Part shown: positions 28,559 through 37,804 of the stretch, piece after piece
Numbering within the stretch: position 1 is the first letter of the stretch
Layout of the letters: the number at the start of each line of letters is the position of its first letter
Assembly (NCBI GenBank): GCA_035551935.1
Contig: DASZMJ010000411.1
Location: forward strand, 1-57,275
Source of the DNA: DASZMJ01 sp035551935
Lineage (GTDB): Bacteria; Planctomycetota; Planctomycetia; Isosphaerales; Isosphaeraceae
Length of the DNA: 57,275 nucleotides
Direction of reading: 5' to 3'
Position numbers and translations under genes: made by a program
The notes under the pieces: model-generated
Seen by the model: only the letters and a program-made list of their open reading frames with translations
Databases searched by the model: none
What the model was told of the DNA's origin: nothing

Positions 28559-29362
28559 ATGCCGACGGCCGTCGATGCGCTCTGGGAACTGACCCGTGGC
28601 CGCCCCGAGGTCGACGCGGGCGACCTCGCCCGCGCGATCGCCCTGGCCGCGCGCGAAGGCGGGCTCGACTCGCGCTCGAGGCGCCTGATCCACGACGCCG
28701 CCGACGCCCTCGAACGCCGCTGGGGTGTTGAGCGACTCGGGGACGTTTTTCGCAGCCTCGGCGCGGCCGAGGCCGTCGCCGCCGAGCGCGCCATACCGGC
28801 ACCGGGCAAGGGGTTCGATTCCTTGGAGGAACGCCTGGTGAACGCGACCGACCCGGCCACAATCCTCGCATTCTTCCGCGAACTCGGATCTCAGCTACCG
28901 AACCCGGCAACCCTCCGCGTGGGAGGTTCAACCTCTCTCATCCTCCAGGCGGGCCTTCGTCGGTCCACCGAGGACATCGACGCCGTCGATGAGTTGCCCG
29001 AGCCGATCCGTGTCGATCACGCCCTCCTGAACTCCCTCCGACTTCGTTATGGTCTCCGCCTCACTCATTTCCAGAGCCATTATCTCCCCGACGGTTGGGA
29101 TTCTCGCCTCCGCGATCGCGGCACGTTCGGCCTGCTGCACGTGCTGCTCGTGGACCCGCTCGACGTGCTGGGGAGCAAGCTCGTCTCGGGTCGCGACCGC
29201 GACCTCGACGACCTCCGCATCCTTGCCCCGAAGTTCGGCCGCGAGTCCCTCCGCGACCACCTCCTCGGCCCCTGTGCCCGGCTCGTCGCCGACCCGATCC
29301 GTCGCGCGAACGCCGAGCGGAACTGGTACGTCGTTTTCGGCGAGCCGCTGCCGGCCGTCTGA
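28559..29362 (+). CDS. Nucleotidyltransferase-fold protein (DUF6036/AbiEii-like)
   Basis: This 267-residue protein has the pattern VGGSTSLILQAGLRRSTEDID, that is a GGS followed by a DxD-like TEDID. This matches the DUF6036/AbiEii group of minimal nucleotidyltransferases. The first 100 residues are helical and show no domain I know. AbiEii proteins are toxins of type IV TA systems, but no AbiEi-like antitoxin sits beside it, so a toxin role is only speculative. The ATG has a weak GGGAG upstream. Confidence 0.65.
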   Translation: MPTAVDALWELTRGRPEVDAGDLARAIALAAREGGLDSRSRRLIHDAADALERRWGVERLGDVFRSLGAAEAVAAERAIPAPGKGFDSLEERLVNATDPATILAFFRELGSQLPNPATLRVGGSTSLILQAGLRRSTEDIDAVDELPEPIRVDHALLNSLRLRYGLRLTHFQSHYLPDGWDSRLRDRGTFGLLHVLLVDPLDVLGSKLVSGRDRDLDDLRILAPKFGRESLRDHLLGPCARLVADPIRRANAERNWYVVFGEPLPAV

Positions 29363-29408
29363 ACGCGACATCAACCCGCCTCATACGGGATCGTCCGGAA
29401 GGCTGGTC

Positions 29409-29483
29409 CTTCGTAGGGTCCGCTCTTGCGGACCTCCGCGATTCCCATCATGGAAGAGGTCCGCAAGAGCGGACCCTACGAAG
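29409..29483. repeat. Perfect palindrome, 28-bp arms
   Basis: The arms 29409-29436 and 29456-29483 contain TAGGGTCCGCTCTTGCGGAC and its complement around a 19-nt loop. It lies between two convergent genes (28559-29362 and 29509-31854), as does its relative at 10441-10509, so it is a candidate bidirectional terminator. Confidence 0.88.
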
Positions 29484-29508
29484 ATCGATCAGTATATTCG
29501 AATATGTA

Positions 29509-31854
29509 TCATTTGTGAACCTCAAAGGTGAACTTGTTGTCGATCCTGGGCCCGCCTGGTCCCTTCCACTTGAGGTGCGACGTGAGCTTCGCGTGGAAGG
29601 GGACGCAGGCCAGGGGCAAGGCCTCGCGGGAGATGATCCGATAGCCGCGGTCGTCGGCGACGGCGGCGAGGACGCTGGGGAAGAGGAAGCGCTCGACGTC
29701 GGCCGCCTTCACCGTCCGGGAGGGGTCGATCCGGAAACGGAAGCTGCCGGGGCGGGGGATGCCCAGGTCGTCCATCACGAGGGACGGCCGCGCCGTGTCC
29801 GACTCCCCGAGGGCGATGCTGCTGAGGCCCGTCCCGAGGTACTGGGCCGTGGCCGGCAGCGACTCGAGCGCCCCGGGCCACCACGAGTCGCGCGGGTCGC
29901 CGACGGCGAGGAAGGTCAGGTCGTCGGGGAGGCCGCGGAGCGCCTCGGCGACCTCGCCGGCCGGCGACCAGCGCTGGTCGCCGGCCGATTCCGCCTGGAG
30001 CGCGGCACGAGCGTTGGATGGAAACCATGCGACCGCGAGTTGCGAGCGGCCGACTTGCACCGTCGGCTCGAGGCCATTGAGCCAGAGGACGAGCTTCGCG
30101 GGCGAGGTCAGCCTGTACCCGCGCGCGGGGGCTTCGAGCCGTTCGAGGGCCATGATCGGCGCGACGGGCAGTTCGCCGGCCCTGGTCGGCTCGCGAAAGT
30201 GGGCGTTGAAGCGATCGGCGAGGCCGTCGAGCACCTTCAGGAACGCCTCGGGATCATCCACGCCGGCCAGGATCGCGGGCGCCGTCGCCTCGGGGTCCTT
30301 CGACGAGGGGGCGGGGAGGCTGACGACGGCCCACTCCGGGCCGAGGTGGCCGAGCAGGTCCTCGCGGAGCCGCTGGCCGGTCGTCGCGCGCACGACGCGC
30401 TCGAATTCCTCGATCTCACCCGCCGCCCCCGGCTCGAATTGCTTGCAGAGGTTGATCAGCTTTTCATATCCCTTGCCCGGCTCGAACGCCACGACGGCGA
30501 ACGACCTCGCTACGACCGGGATGGGCGGGAGCATGTCCTTGCGGAAGGGTCGCGGCTCAAGCAGGCTGAGCACCCCCTTGCGAGGGCTCGGCGCCTCGAT
30601 GCGCGTCAGCGTCAGCAGGGCTTTCCCCTGGAATCCCCAGCGCACGATCACGCGCCGGATCCCGTCGAGGCCGAACGTCTTCAGCAAGTCCGGCCCCTCG
30701 TCCTTCTTCTCGGGCTCTGCGGGCGTATCGGAGCGCAGGGCTCCCGACGGCACCGCTCGGAGGCGCGGATCGGCGGCGCGTGCGATCGGGCCCGGATCGA
30801 CGACGAAGCCGGGTACGAGCTGGTCGAGCATCGGCGGAGGCATCGGGAACGGCTCATTGCGGTCCGGGCCGACGTCGGTGGGGTTCGTGCCCGGCAGTTG
30901 GGGGAACGAGCCCGGCGGCTCGCAAGGAATCGGAAATGGTGCGGGAATCGTCACTGGATCTGTGAAAGGGACCTGCCGTTGCGGCGGGGCGAAGGATTTG
31001 GCCAGCTCCTTCAGGACCCTCCGACCGTTGTCGCCCGGCTCGATGACGAGCAGGCCGTTCCCCTCGAAGCCGGGGAGGTCGCGATCCTCGGCCAGGGCGG
31101 CGATGCGACCCGGGTGGCTGACGGCGTTCGGCAGGCGACCCTCGATGGTGTCGAGGATCGTGGCGCGAAGCCGCTCGTGGGTCATTGGCCGCCTGGCCTT
31201 CGAACCCCCCTCGGGCGCATGGTCCGCCGAGGGGGTATCACCGCCGCTCAGCCAGATCAGATCATCGCCCTCGAACCAATAGGAGCGGAACGGTCCCCGC
31301 CGATCCTCGTCGGGTCCGAGGGCCTTGAACTGGTAGACATCGCGGCCGCGAACCCTGACTGGATCGGGGAGCTTCGCGCCGTCCTCCGGATCGTCGAGGA
31401 GCCGCACGAGGCGCTCGAAGCGCTCGCGGGAGTCCGCGCGACCGAGGCCGTTGAGGATGAGCATGGGGGTGAATGTGTCCGGTTCGTCCCCGGCGGTGCG
31501 GACGGCGATCGCGAAGCCGTTGTGCAGGATGTGCTCGTGCAGGGCGGCGACGTCGGCCCCTTTGAGCTTGCCGCCGGGCAGGTCCTTCAGCGCACGGTCG
31601 AGCGCCTGCGTGGCGAGGTCGGCCAGCAGGGCGCCGGCGGGCGTCTCATTGAGGAGGCCGTGGGCGGCGGTCGCCTCCCAGGCGGCCTGGTGGGCGTCGA
31701 GGCCGTCGTATTCGAGCAGGGCGATCAACCCCTCGGCCGGGACGTAACGCGACGGCGACGGCCGCGGCTCGGCCGCGAGGATGGTGGACGGGACGAGCAG
31801 GACGATCAGGCCGGCGACGACCGGCGGCCGGATCGCGGACGTGTGGCGCGTCAT
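29509..31854 (-). CDS. Large secreted planctomycete protein, unknown function
   Basis: This 781-residue protein starts with a clear signal peptide (IRPPVVAGLIVLLVPSTILAAEP). The body has repeated alpha/beta stretches, a Pro-rich linker near 300-340 and no recognised enzymatic motif. Phrases such as GLIALLEYDGLDAHQAAW and FAVVAFEPGKGYEKLINL suggest a DUF3352-like secreted family, but this is uncertain. GAGGGAG precedes the ATG at 31854. It probably acts in the periplasm or cell envelope. Confidence 0.7.
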   Translation of the reverse strand: MTRHTSAIRPPVVAGLIVLLVPSTILAAEPRPSPSRYVPAEGLIALLEYDGLDAHQAAWEATAAHGLLNETPAGALLADLATQALDRALKDLPGGKLKGADVAALHEHILHNGFAIAVRTAGDEPDTFTPMLILNGLGRADSRERFERLVRLLDDPEDGAKLPDPVRVRGRDVYQFKALGPDEDRRGPFRSYWFEGDDLIWLSGGDTPSADHAPEGGSKARRPMTHERLRATILDTIEGRLPNAVSHPGRIAALAEDRDLPGFEGNGLLVIEPGDNGRRVLKELAKSFAPPQRQVPFTDPVTIPAPFPIPCEPPGSFPQLPGTNPTDVGPDRNEPFPMPPPMLDQLVPGFVVDPGPIARAADPRLRAVPSGALRSDTPAEPEKKDEGPDLLKTFGLDGIRRVIVRWGFQGKALLTLTRIEAPSPRKGVLSLLEPRPFRKDMLPPIPVVARSFAVVAFEPGKGYEKLINLCKQFEPGAAGEIEEFERVVRATTGQRLREDLLGHLGPEWAVVSLPAPSSKDPEATAPAILAGVDDPEAFLKVLDGLADRFNAHFREPTRAGELPVAPIMALERLEAPARGYRLTSPAKLVLWLNGLEPTVQVGRSQLAVAWFPSNARAALQAESAGDQRWSPAGEVAEALRGLPDDLTFLAVGDPRDSWWPGALESLPATAQYLGTGLSSIALGESDTARPSLVMDDLGIPRPGSFRFRIDPSRTVKAADVERFLFPSVLAAVADDRGYRIISREALPLACVPFHAKLTSHLKWKGPGGPRIDNKFTFEVHK

Positions 31855-32454
31855 CGGAACTCCCTCTCCGCACGCGAGGACCGAGTTGGGACGGGCCGGC
31901 ACCCGGACCCCGCCCGGGCCGCCGGCGCCGGGCGATTCTACGACGCGGGGGGGCCGTCGTCCATCGTGGATCGGCGTCAACAAAAGATTCGATAAGAACC
32001 TCAATGTCAAAAAACGCCGGAAGCGTCTCCGATGTCCCTGTCGCGCCGGCCCCACGGCCCCCCGGGACGGCGGAGCCGGGCCGGCCGGCCTCATCACACC
32101 CCACGGCCACCCCCTCCTTGTGAACGAAAGCGGATCGCACCCCGCGCCTTCGCTTCGTTCCGCGCCGCCGTCGGGCGTCCTCAAGGTCCACCCAGAATCC
32201 CCAGAACCCCGTGGGTTCGTTCGGCGCCGGACGGGCCCAGGCCCGAAGTGGCTTTGTTTCGCGCCGCCGCAGTCGATCGGCAAACCTTGCCGCCTTTTCC
32301 CAAGCCCCCGTGGGTTCGTTTGGCCACCGCTGAGTTAGGTTTGTTCGGCGCCGCAGCCTTCGGCAACGGCCCACCGCCCCAGGGCAAACGCATCTAATTC
32401 ACAAATCCTTGTCTGCAAAGAACTTGCGACTAGTTGAATTCCGTGCACTAGATT

Positions 32455-32481
32455 GCAAATCCTTGCAGGACAAGGATTTGC
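32455..32481. repeat. Small perfect hairpin inside element B
   Basis: GCAAATCCTTG (32455-32465) and CAAGGATTTGC (32471-32481) pair around the 5-nt loop CAGGA. A further direct copy of CAAATCCTTG is at 32402-32411. The segment is clearly AT-richer than its surroundings. Confidence 0.75.
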
Positions 32482-32733
32482 GAAACACGTGCGTTCGCCC
32501 TGCCCACCGCCCGGAGGACGCCCGTCGGACCGCAAAGGCCGCCCAAATCCCCCAAATTTGGGTTCGTTCGGCAGAAATGCGGCTTCGGGGCGCCTTCGGT
32601 TCGTTCCGCGCCGAGGCCGACCGCCGGCATGGTCGGCCCAGAGTCCCCAAGGCCCCGTTGGGTTCGTTTTGCGCCGGCGCGTGCGCGAAGTGGCTTCGTT
32701 TCGCGCGACGCCAGGTGCTGAGGGGCCGGCGGT

Positions 32734-32798
32734 GGGTGGCACGCCCTGCAAGGGCGTGGCTGGGCCCGCAGACCACGCCCTTGCAGGGCGTGCCACCC
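32734..32798. repeat. REP-like palindrome, copy 2, loop inverted
   Basis: The 26-bp arms (32734-32759 and 32773-32798) are identical to those of the copy at 28336-28400. The 13-nt loop CTGGGCCCGCAGA matches the reverse complement of the copy 1 loop at 11 of 13 positions, while the right flank keeps the same orientation. Confidence 0.88.
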
Positions 32799-33299
32799 GT
32801 TTTCAAGGGGTCGGGTGAGGCCATGAATGGGATCATGAGAGTGTTCGCGCGCCGCCGGTTGCCGAGGGTCCGGCGCCGGGCAGGTGCCTCGTCGTCGACG
32901 TCAGGAGGGCACAAGTTCGGCTTCGAACCCGTGACACTCGGCGGCCCGGCGACGCCGGCCGCGATTGTGAGCGCAACGGCACGGTGGGTTCGTTCGGCGT
33001 CGGGCGACTGTGGCTGCGGCGGTGACTTCATCGGCCGGGATCTTCCTCACCTTCGCGACCCCCGGACCGCGTCGGGGCGCGCAACACGCCCCTCCCGAAC
33101 GCAGTCCTTCTTCCCTAGTTGGAAATGCGGGCCGGAACCGGCGGACTTTTTCGACGGAATCCGGGATCATGCGGCATCGCCTGGCAGGCTCACCATTCGT
33201 GGTGGGTCACTTGGCATGTCTGTGGCCATAAGTCCGCACGCCGTGGGACCGGGGACCGGGAGCAGGCCCCCGAGCCGCCCGACCGCGGGCGACGCGCAC

Positions 33300-33850
33300 T
33301 CGGCCGGGCGGGACAGCGTCAACGCCTGGGCCGTCCCCTCGCGGAGGTCCTCGTGCGGCTGCCGAGCCGGGTCGCCCACGGGCCGCCACGACCGCCCGGC
33401 GTCGGGGGTCGTCTGGTAGGGGCCGGCCGGGTCGGTGCCCCAGGCCTCGAGCCCCATCGCCTCGCCGGTGAGGTAGGCCGCCTCGATCAACTTCGTCTCG
33501 CATCAGGCTCCGGGTCGACGACGACCCCGGGGCCGGCCTCGCGGCGGCGCGGGGCCTTGCCGCTGGGGCCCCCGGTGCCGGTGCGCCGGTCGCCGGCCCC
33601 GGACTCGTGCAGGGCACGTCGGCGGGTATCGGTCGAGACCCGGGGCAGACCGTCGGGGGCTCGGCGCAGCGCCCGTCGCGAGGTCGAGAGCGACCGGGTC
33701 GCGGTGCCGTCGGCCTCGGGGGTCGGCTCCCGGGCCGCCTCGGCCACGATCCGCCCCGTGACTTGCGGGCCGTAGGTCGGCCGGCGGCCGCCGCCGTGGC
33801 GGGGCCTCAGCGCGGCGGGGCCCCCGGCGTCGAAGCGGGCGACCGGGTGC
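33300..33850 (-). pseudogene. Decayed IS630-type transposase
   Basis: Two minus-strand frames together read like a planctomycete IS630 transposase. The first has VARFDAGGPAALRPRHGGGR, then TYGPQVTGRIVAEA and ALRRAPDGLPRVST. After a frameshift near 33488 the second has LTGEAMGLEAW, DPAGPYQTTPDAGRSWRPVG and ARQPHEDLREGTA. The catalytic region, normally DEAGPF, reads DPAGPY, so a key acidic residue is lost. The 3' part after about 33300 is unrecognisable and no terminal repeats were seen. The identification rests on remembered family patterns. Confidence 0.65.
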
Positions 33851-33911
33851 GAGACGGCGTCGCCGGAGCGGCGGCCATGGAACTCTCGTCTCGAGGCGGA
33901 CGGTCGAGCCG

Positions 33912-35033
33912 TCATTGTAACACGCCCTTGGACCGGGCCAACGTCTCATAGAGCTCGGCGAACCGCCCGACCATCGTCGCGGCGCGGAACTCGGCGGCGA
34001 TGCGGGCGCGACCGGCGTCGCCGAGGCGGCGGGCGAAGGCCGGGTCGTCGATCACGGCGCGGATCGCGCGGGCGAGATCCTGGGGCCGGTGGACGGGGAC
34101 GAGCAGGCCGGTGAGGCCGTCGGCGACGACCTCGGTCGTGCCGGGGGCCGAGGTGGCGACGACGGGCTTGCCGAATTGCATCGCCTCGAGCACGACGTTC
34201 GGCAGCCCCTCGTAGAGGCTCGGCAGGACGAGCAGGTCGGCCGCGGCGAGCAGGGCCGGGACGTCGTCGCGTTGGCCGAGGAAGCGGACGCGGCCGTCGA
34301 GGTCGAGCCGGAAGGCGCGGGCGGTCTCCTCCAGTCGCGTTCGCAAGGGGCCGTCGCCGACGATCCAGGTCCGCAAGGCGGGCCGGACGTGCTGGAGCAG
34401 GTCGAGCGCCGTGACGAGGTCGTCCACGGCCTTCTGAGGCGCCAGGCGGCCGACGAAGATCGCCACCTGCGCATCGGGCGCCAGACCCAGCGAGCGCCGG
34501 ACCTCGGCCGGGTCGGCCGCGGGCGGGATCAGGTCTTCAATTCCGGATGGGATGCAGGCCAGCTTCTCGTCGGGTATGCCCAATCGGCGATAGAAGTCGA
34601 CGACGGCGTTCGAGTTGCCGACGACGCGGTCCGTCCGGCGCGCCAGGCGACGGTCGATCGCGCGCTGGACGCGGCCTTTCCAGAGGTCGACGGCCATCTC
34701 GTTCGTCACGACGACGGGCACCTTCGCCCGACGGGCCGCGAGCCGGCCGTAGACGTCGGCCGCGAAGATCCAGGTCTGCAACACGTCGAACCGCCTCGCC
34801 TTCATGAACGCGGCGAGCCGCGCCAATGCCATCGGGTCGGCCTTCAGCCGCTTGCCGATCAGGGTCACGGGCAGGCCCGCCGCGCGCAGGTCGGCCTCCA
34901 GCGGCCCGAGCCTCGTCAACGCCGCGACCTCCACCTCGAACCGTTCCCTCGGCAATCCCCGCGCCAGCACGACCATCTGCTTCTCGGCGCCCGAGCGGTC
35001 GAGCGTGGGGATGAGCTGCAAGACGCGCAACAT
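33912..35033 (-). CDS. GT4 family glycosyltransferase
   Basis: This 373-residue GT-B enzyme has an N-terminal LQLIPTLDRSGAEKQMVVLARGL typical of surface-glycan GT4s. Its donor domain has FVGRLAPQKAVDDLV and SLYEGLPNVVLEAMQFGKPVV, including the conserved glutamates. The ATG at 35033 has GGAG 9 nt upstream. It is the last gene of the run 37519-33912 and ends 60 bp from the transposase remnant. Confidence 0.9.
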   Translation of the reverse strand: MLRVLQLIPTLDRSGAEKQMVVLARGLPRERFEVEVAALTRLGPLEADLRAAGLPVTLIGKRLKADPMALARLAAFMKARRFDVLQTWIFAADVYGRLAARRAKVPVVVTNEMAVDLWKGRVQRAIDRRLARRTDRVVGNSNAVVDFYRRLGIPDEKLACIPSGIEDLIPPAADPAEVRRSLGLAPDAQVAIFVGRLAPQKAVDDLVTALDLLQHVRPALRTWIVGDGPLRTRLEETARAFRLDLDGRVRFLGQRDDVPALLAAADLLVLPSLYEGLPNVVLEAMQFGKPVVATSAPGTTEVVADGLTGLLVPVHRPQDLARAIRAVIDDPAFARRLGDAGRARIAAEFRAATMVGRFAELYETLARSKGVLQ

Positions 35034-35040
35034 TCGGCGG

Positions 35041-35097
35041 GGCTCCGGAGGGCAGGGGGCGGAGGGAGGAGGACGGAGGGCAGAGGGCAGAGGGAGA
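35041..35097. repeat. Purine-rich imperfect tandem repeat
   Basis: Overlapping GGAGGGCAG, GGAGGA and GGGCAGAG units fill the gap between the two GT4 genes on the plus strand. It is polypyrimidine on the transcribed-gene sense strand. Confidence 0.55.
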
Positions 35098-35098
35098 T

Positions 35099-36229
35099 TC
35101 AACCACGGCGGGACGATAGTTTGTAAGAAATCCTATGTTCAAACAATTCGAGATGACGACGAGCGACGGCGGCGATCGAGAAGTGCGCGACGGCGCGGCG
35201 GCGGGCGGAGTCGGCGAGGGAGGCGGCCCGGCCGAGGTCGGCCCACTGGTCGAGGACGGCGCGGGCGAGGGCAGGGGGGTCGTCGGGGGGGGCGAGCCGG
35301 GCGTGGAGGCGATCGGTCACGAGGCCGAGGTTGCCGGGGATCGCGGTGGCGACGGCGGGGATGCCCAGGGCCATCGCCTCGAGCAGCGCGATGCTCATCC
35401 CCTCCTCGCGCGAGGGGAGGACGAACATGTCGGACGCGCGGAGGGCCGCGGTCGGGTCGGGCGACGGGCCGGGCATGGCGACGGAGTCGCCGAGGCCGAG
35501 GGCCGCGACCCGGTCGGCGAGCCGGGGGCGCTCGGGCCCGTCGCCGATCAGGGTCAGGATAGCCTTCGGGTGCTCGGCGACGACGAGCGGCCAGGCGTCG
35601 AGGAGCACGTCGAGCCCCTTCTCCGGGGCGAGCCGGCCGACGAACGCGGCACGCGGTCGATCGTGCCAGCCGGTCCGGGGATGCCAGGGATCTGCGGGGA
35701 TCGGCACGCCGTTGGGGAGGTCGACGATCCGATCCGGGTCGTAGCCCGCGGCGAGCAGCTCGGCGCGGATGGCGGGCGCGATCGAGACGACCGCGTCGGC
35801 CCGACGGCAGCGCCGGCCGATCCGGCGGCCGAAGCGTCCCCAGGCTTGCCACGCGAGGTCCCCCGTCGCCCCGGCCCCCTCCGGCCGGAGGATCACGGGG
35901 AACCCGCGACGCTCGCCGACACCGACGGCGACGTAGGCATCGTGCTTCAACATCGAGACATACGCGACGTCGATCTCGTGCGATTCGAGCCAGCGGCGGA
36001 GGTTCCGCATGTAGAGCCAGGTGCCGACGAACCGGGCGCGGGAGGTGGCAAGGCGGACGATCGTCGGCCCTCCCGGCGTCGCCTCGACCGCGGGCGATTC
36101 GCCGGCGCGGGCGGTGAGGACCGTCACCTCGGCCCCCTCGGCGGCGAGGGCGGTCGCGAGGTAGCTGAGGACCTTCTCGGCGCCGCCGATCCAGGGGGGA
36201 AAGCGGCGGGTGATCAGGGCGATCTTCAA
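35099..36229 (-). CDS. GT4 family glycosyltransferase
   Basis: This 376-residue GT-B enzyme begins LKIALITRRFPPWIGGAEKV. It has LRPEGAGATGD, FVGRLAPEKGLDVLLDAW and SREEGMSIALLEAMALGIPAV with the paired glutamates. There is no ATG at the right place; the TTG at 36229 overlaps the hpt stop as TTGA, which argues for translational coupling and for this start. The donor and acceptor are unknown. Confidence 0.85.
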   Translation of the reverse strand: MKIALITRRFPPWIGGAEKVLSYLATALAAEGAEVTVLTARAGESPAVEATPGGPTIVRLATSRARFVGTWLYMRNLRRWLESHEIDVAYVSMLKHDAYVAVGVGERRGFPVILRPEGAGATGDLAWQAWGRFGRRIGRRCRRADAVVSIAPAIRAELLAAGYDPDRIVDLPNGVPIPADPWHPRTGWHDRPRAAFVGRLAPEKGLDVLLDAWPLVVAEHPKAILTLIGDGPERPRLADRVAALGLGDSVAMPGPSPDPTAALRASDMFVLPSREEGMSIALLEAMALGIPAVATAIPGNLGLVTDRLHARLAPPDDPPALARAVLDQWADLGRAASLADSARRRAVAHFSIAAVARRHLELFEHRISYKLSSRRG

Positions 36230-36765
36230 GGTGCGGGCCGGGTCGCGGCGAGGGTCGCCGGGTCGAGGATCGCGATGTAGGGCAGGTGCCGGAAGTCGTC
36301 GTCGTGGTCGAGACCGTAGCCGACGACGAAGGCGTCGGGGATGGTGAAGCCGCAGTAGTCGGGCTCGAGCTCGACCTGCTGCCGGCCGGTTTTTCGGAGC
36401 AGGACCGCCGTGCGGACGCTGGCGGCACCCCGGTCGCGGACGTGGCCGATGAGCGTCGCGAGCGTCTGGCCGGTGTCGAGGATGTCGTCGAGCAGGAGCA
36501 CGTCGCGGCCGGTCACGTCCGGGACGAACGCCTCGTTCATCGTCAACGGGCCGGCGGTCGTCGCGGCCCCGCGGTAGCTGCCGGCCTGGAGCAAGGCCAC
36601 CCGGAGCGGGAGATGGATCTGCCGGATCAGGTCGGCCAGCAGGATGAGGCTGCCGGTCAGGATCGCCACGATCGTCAAGGGGCGGCCCTGGTAGTCGACC
36701 TCGATCCGACGGCCGAGCTCGCCGACGCGATCGCGGATGGCGTCGGCGCTGATGAGGATCTCCAA
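36226..36765 (-). CDS. hpt: Hypoxanthine phosphoribosyltransferase
   Basis: This 179-residue purine salvage enzyme makes IMP and GMP from hypoxanthine and guanine with PRPP. The PRPP-binding loop is DVLLLDDILDTGQTL and the N-terminus EILISADAIRDRVGELG is standard. A TTG at 36765 with GAGG 6 nt upstream gives the normal length; the ATG at 36846 would add 27 low-complexity residues. It is coupled to a glycosyltransferase gene, an unusual partner for salvage. Confidence 0.92.
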   Translation of the reverse strand: MEILISADAIRDRVGELGRRIEVDYQGRPLTIVAILTGSLILLADLIRQIHLPLRVALLQAGSYRGAATTAGPLTMNEAFVPDVTGRDVLLLDDILDTGQTLATLIGHVRDRGAASVRTAVLLRKTGRQQVELEPDYCGFTIPDAFVVGYGLDHDDDFRHLPYIAILDPATLAATRPAP

Positions 36766-36901
36766 CGGCCACCTCGCGCCTCGTCGGGGCACCTCGAAGG
36801 GACGGGTTGGGCCCGGCAGGTCCGGCCAATGCGGATCGCCGGCCACCTCGGATCATCGCCTCCGTGGCCGGCGATTGCAAACCCGGAACGCTCACGCCAA
36901 T

Positions 36902-37519
36902 TCAGGCGATCGCGGGCGGCCGGAGCCGCCGCCGCGCGCGGACGAGGCCGAACCCGGCGAGGGCCGACCAGAGGACCAGGGTGGCCGGCTCGGGGGTGTT
37001 CGTGGTCGGCGACGAGCCGGGGCCCGTGCCCGAGGTCTTGCCGGTGTCGTCGCTGCTCTGCGACCCGGACGGGGGCAACTGGGCGATGGTCACGCCCGAG
37101 GCCGGCGTGACGGGCTGGAGCTGGAGGTTCCCCTGGAACTTCGGGTCGAGGCTCAGGGTGAAGTCGAGCACCCCGTGCGGCCCCAGCCCCTTCGAGCCGA
37201 AATCCAGCGCCAGGGCCTGCAAGGGGCTACCCGACTGCGACGTGGCGGCGCCGAGGAGCACCTTGAGCTGGGTCGGGTCGAAGCCGCTGGAGCCGTTCTG
37301 GACGGTCAGGGGGGGCGTCTGGGCGTCGGCCGGGACGATCGTGCCGGGGGGCACGACGTTGGCGACGACCTGCTGGATCGACTGGTCGGTGGTGTTGGTC
37401 AGTTGATAGACCGGGGATGTGGTCGTGGTGACCGCCGCGCGGGCGGTCGGCGGGGACCCGGCCGCGGCGAGCCAGAGTGCCGCGACGAGGGCCAGGGGGG
37501 TGGGATGACGACGCGACAC
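36902..37519 (-). CDS. Exported PEP-CTERM sorting-domain protein
   Basis: This 205-residue protein has a signal peptide (PLALVAALWLAAAGSPPTARA), a Thr/Ser-rich beta body and a C-terminal PEP-CTERM signal: TPEPATLV, a hydrophobic stretch and the basic tail RARRRLR. Such proteins are cut and anchored by an exosortase, which is not in this window. The GTG at 37519 has GGAGG 9 nt upstream. It lies 136 bp ahead of hpt on the same strand. Confidence 0.85.
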   Translation of the reverse strand: MSRRHPTPLALVAALWLAAAGSPPTARAAVTTTTSPVYQLTNTTDQSIQQVVANVVPPGTIVPADAQTPPLTVQNGSSGFDPTQLKVLLGAATSQSGSPLQALALDFGSKGLGPHGVLDFTLSLDPKFQGNLQLQPVTPASGVTIAQLPPSGSQSSDDTGKTSGTGPGSSPTTNTPEPATLVLWSALAGFGLVRARRRLRPPAIA

Positions 37520-37804
37520 GGGGCGATTCCTCCATGAGCTTCCAGGCCGTTTCTCTCTCGACTCTCGGCGGGGCCGACGACGGCGACGGTCGACCGGCCC
37601 GTCGCCTTCCCTTGCGACGGCGCGCGGCGACTTCCGCGGGGGCCTCGACTCCGGCGGGTGTCGGTTCGGGGCGAAGCGGCGCGGACCGTGTGCCGAAGCC
37701 GGCTCGCTCAACTCCGGGGGGCCCCTCGGGCGGGCATTCTGCGGCGAGGGGCCCGGAGGGTCAAGGTCAATACTCCACGGCCTCGTGTGGTTCGGACCCC
37801 CGCC

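Larger units (their letters stand above)
32108..33151. repeat. Multi-core interspersed repeat element B
   Basis: This non-coding block is homologous to element A (14-683). It opens with CTCCTTGTGAACGAAAGC and closes with GTTGGAAATGCGG and GGCGGACTTTTT. Core copies lie near 32149, 32212, 32248, 32309, 32337, 32564, 32597, 32657, 32690 and 32984. The terminal module of about 190 bp (32961-33151) aligns to 488-683 of element A. It is longer than A because it contains extra blocks: an AT-rich CAAATCCTTG segment (32402-32480) and REP-like palindrome copy 2. A partial match to the 41837 palindrome lies near 32909-32943. Confidence 0.75.

Noticed and set aside
28559..29362. A type IV toxin-antitoxin pair (AbiE)
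   Set aside because: The nucleotidyltransferase fold is there, but no AbiEi-like partner gene flanks it.
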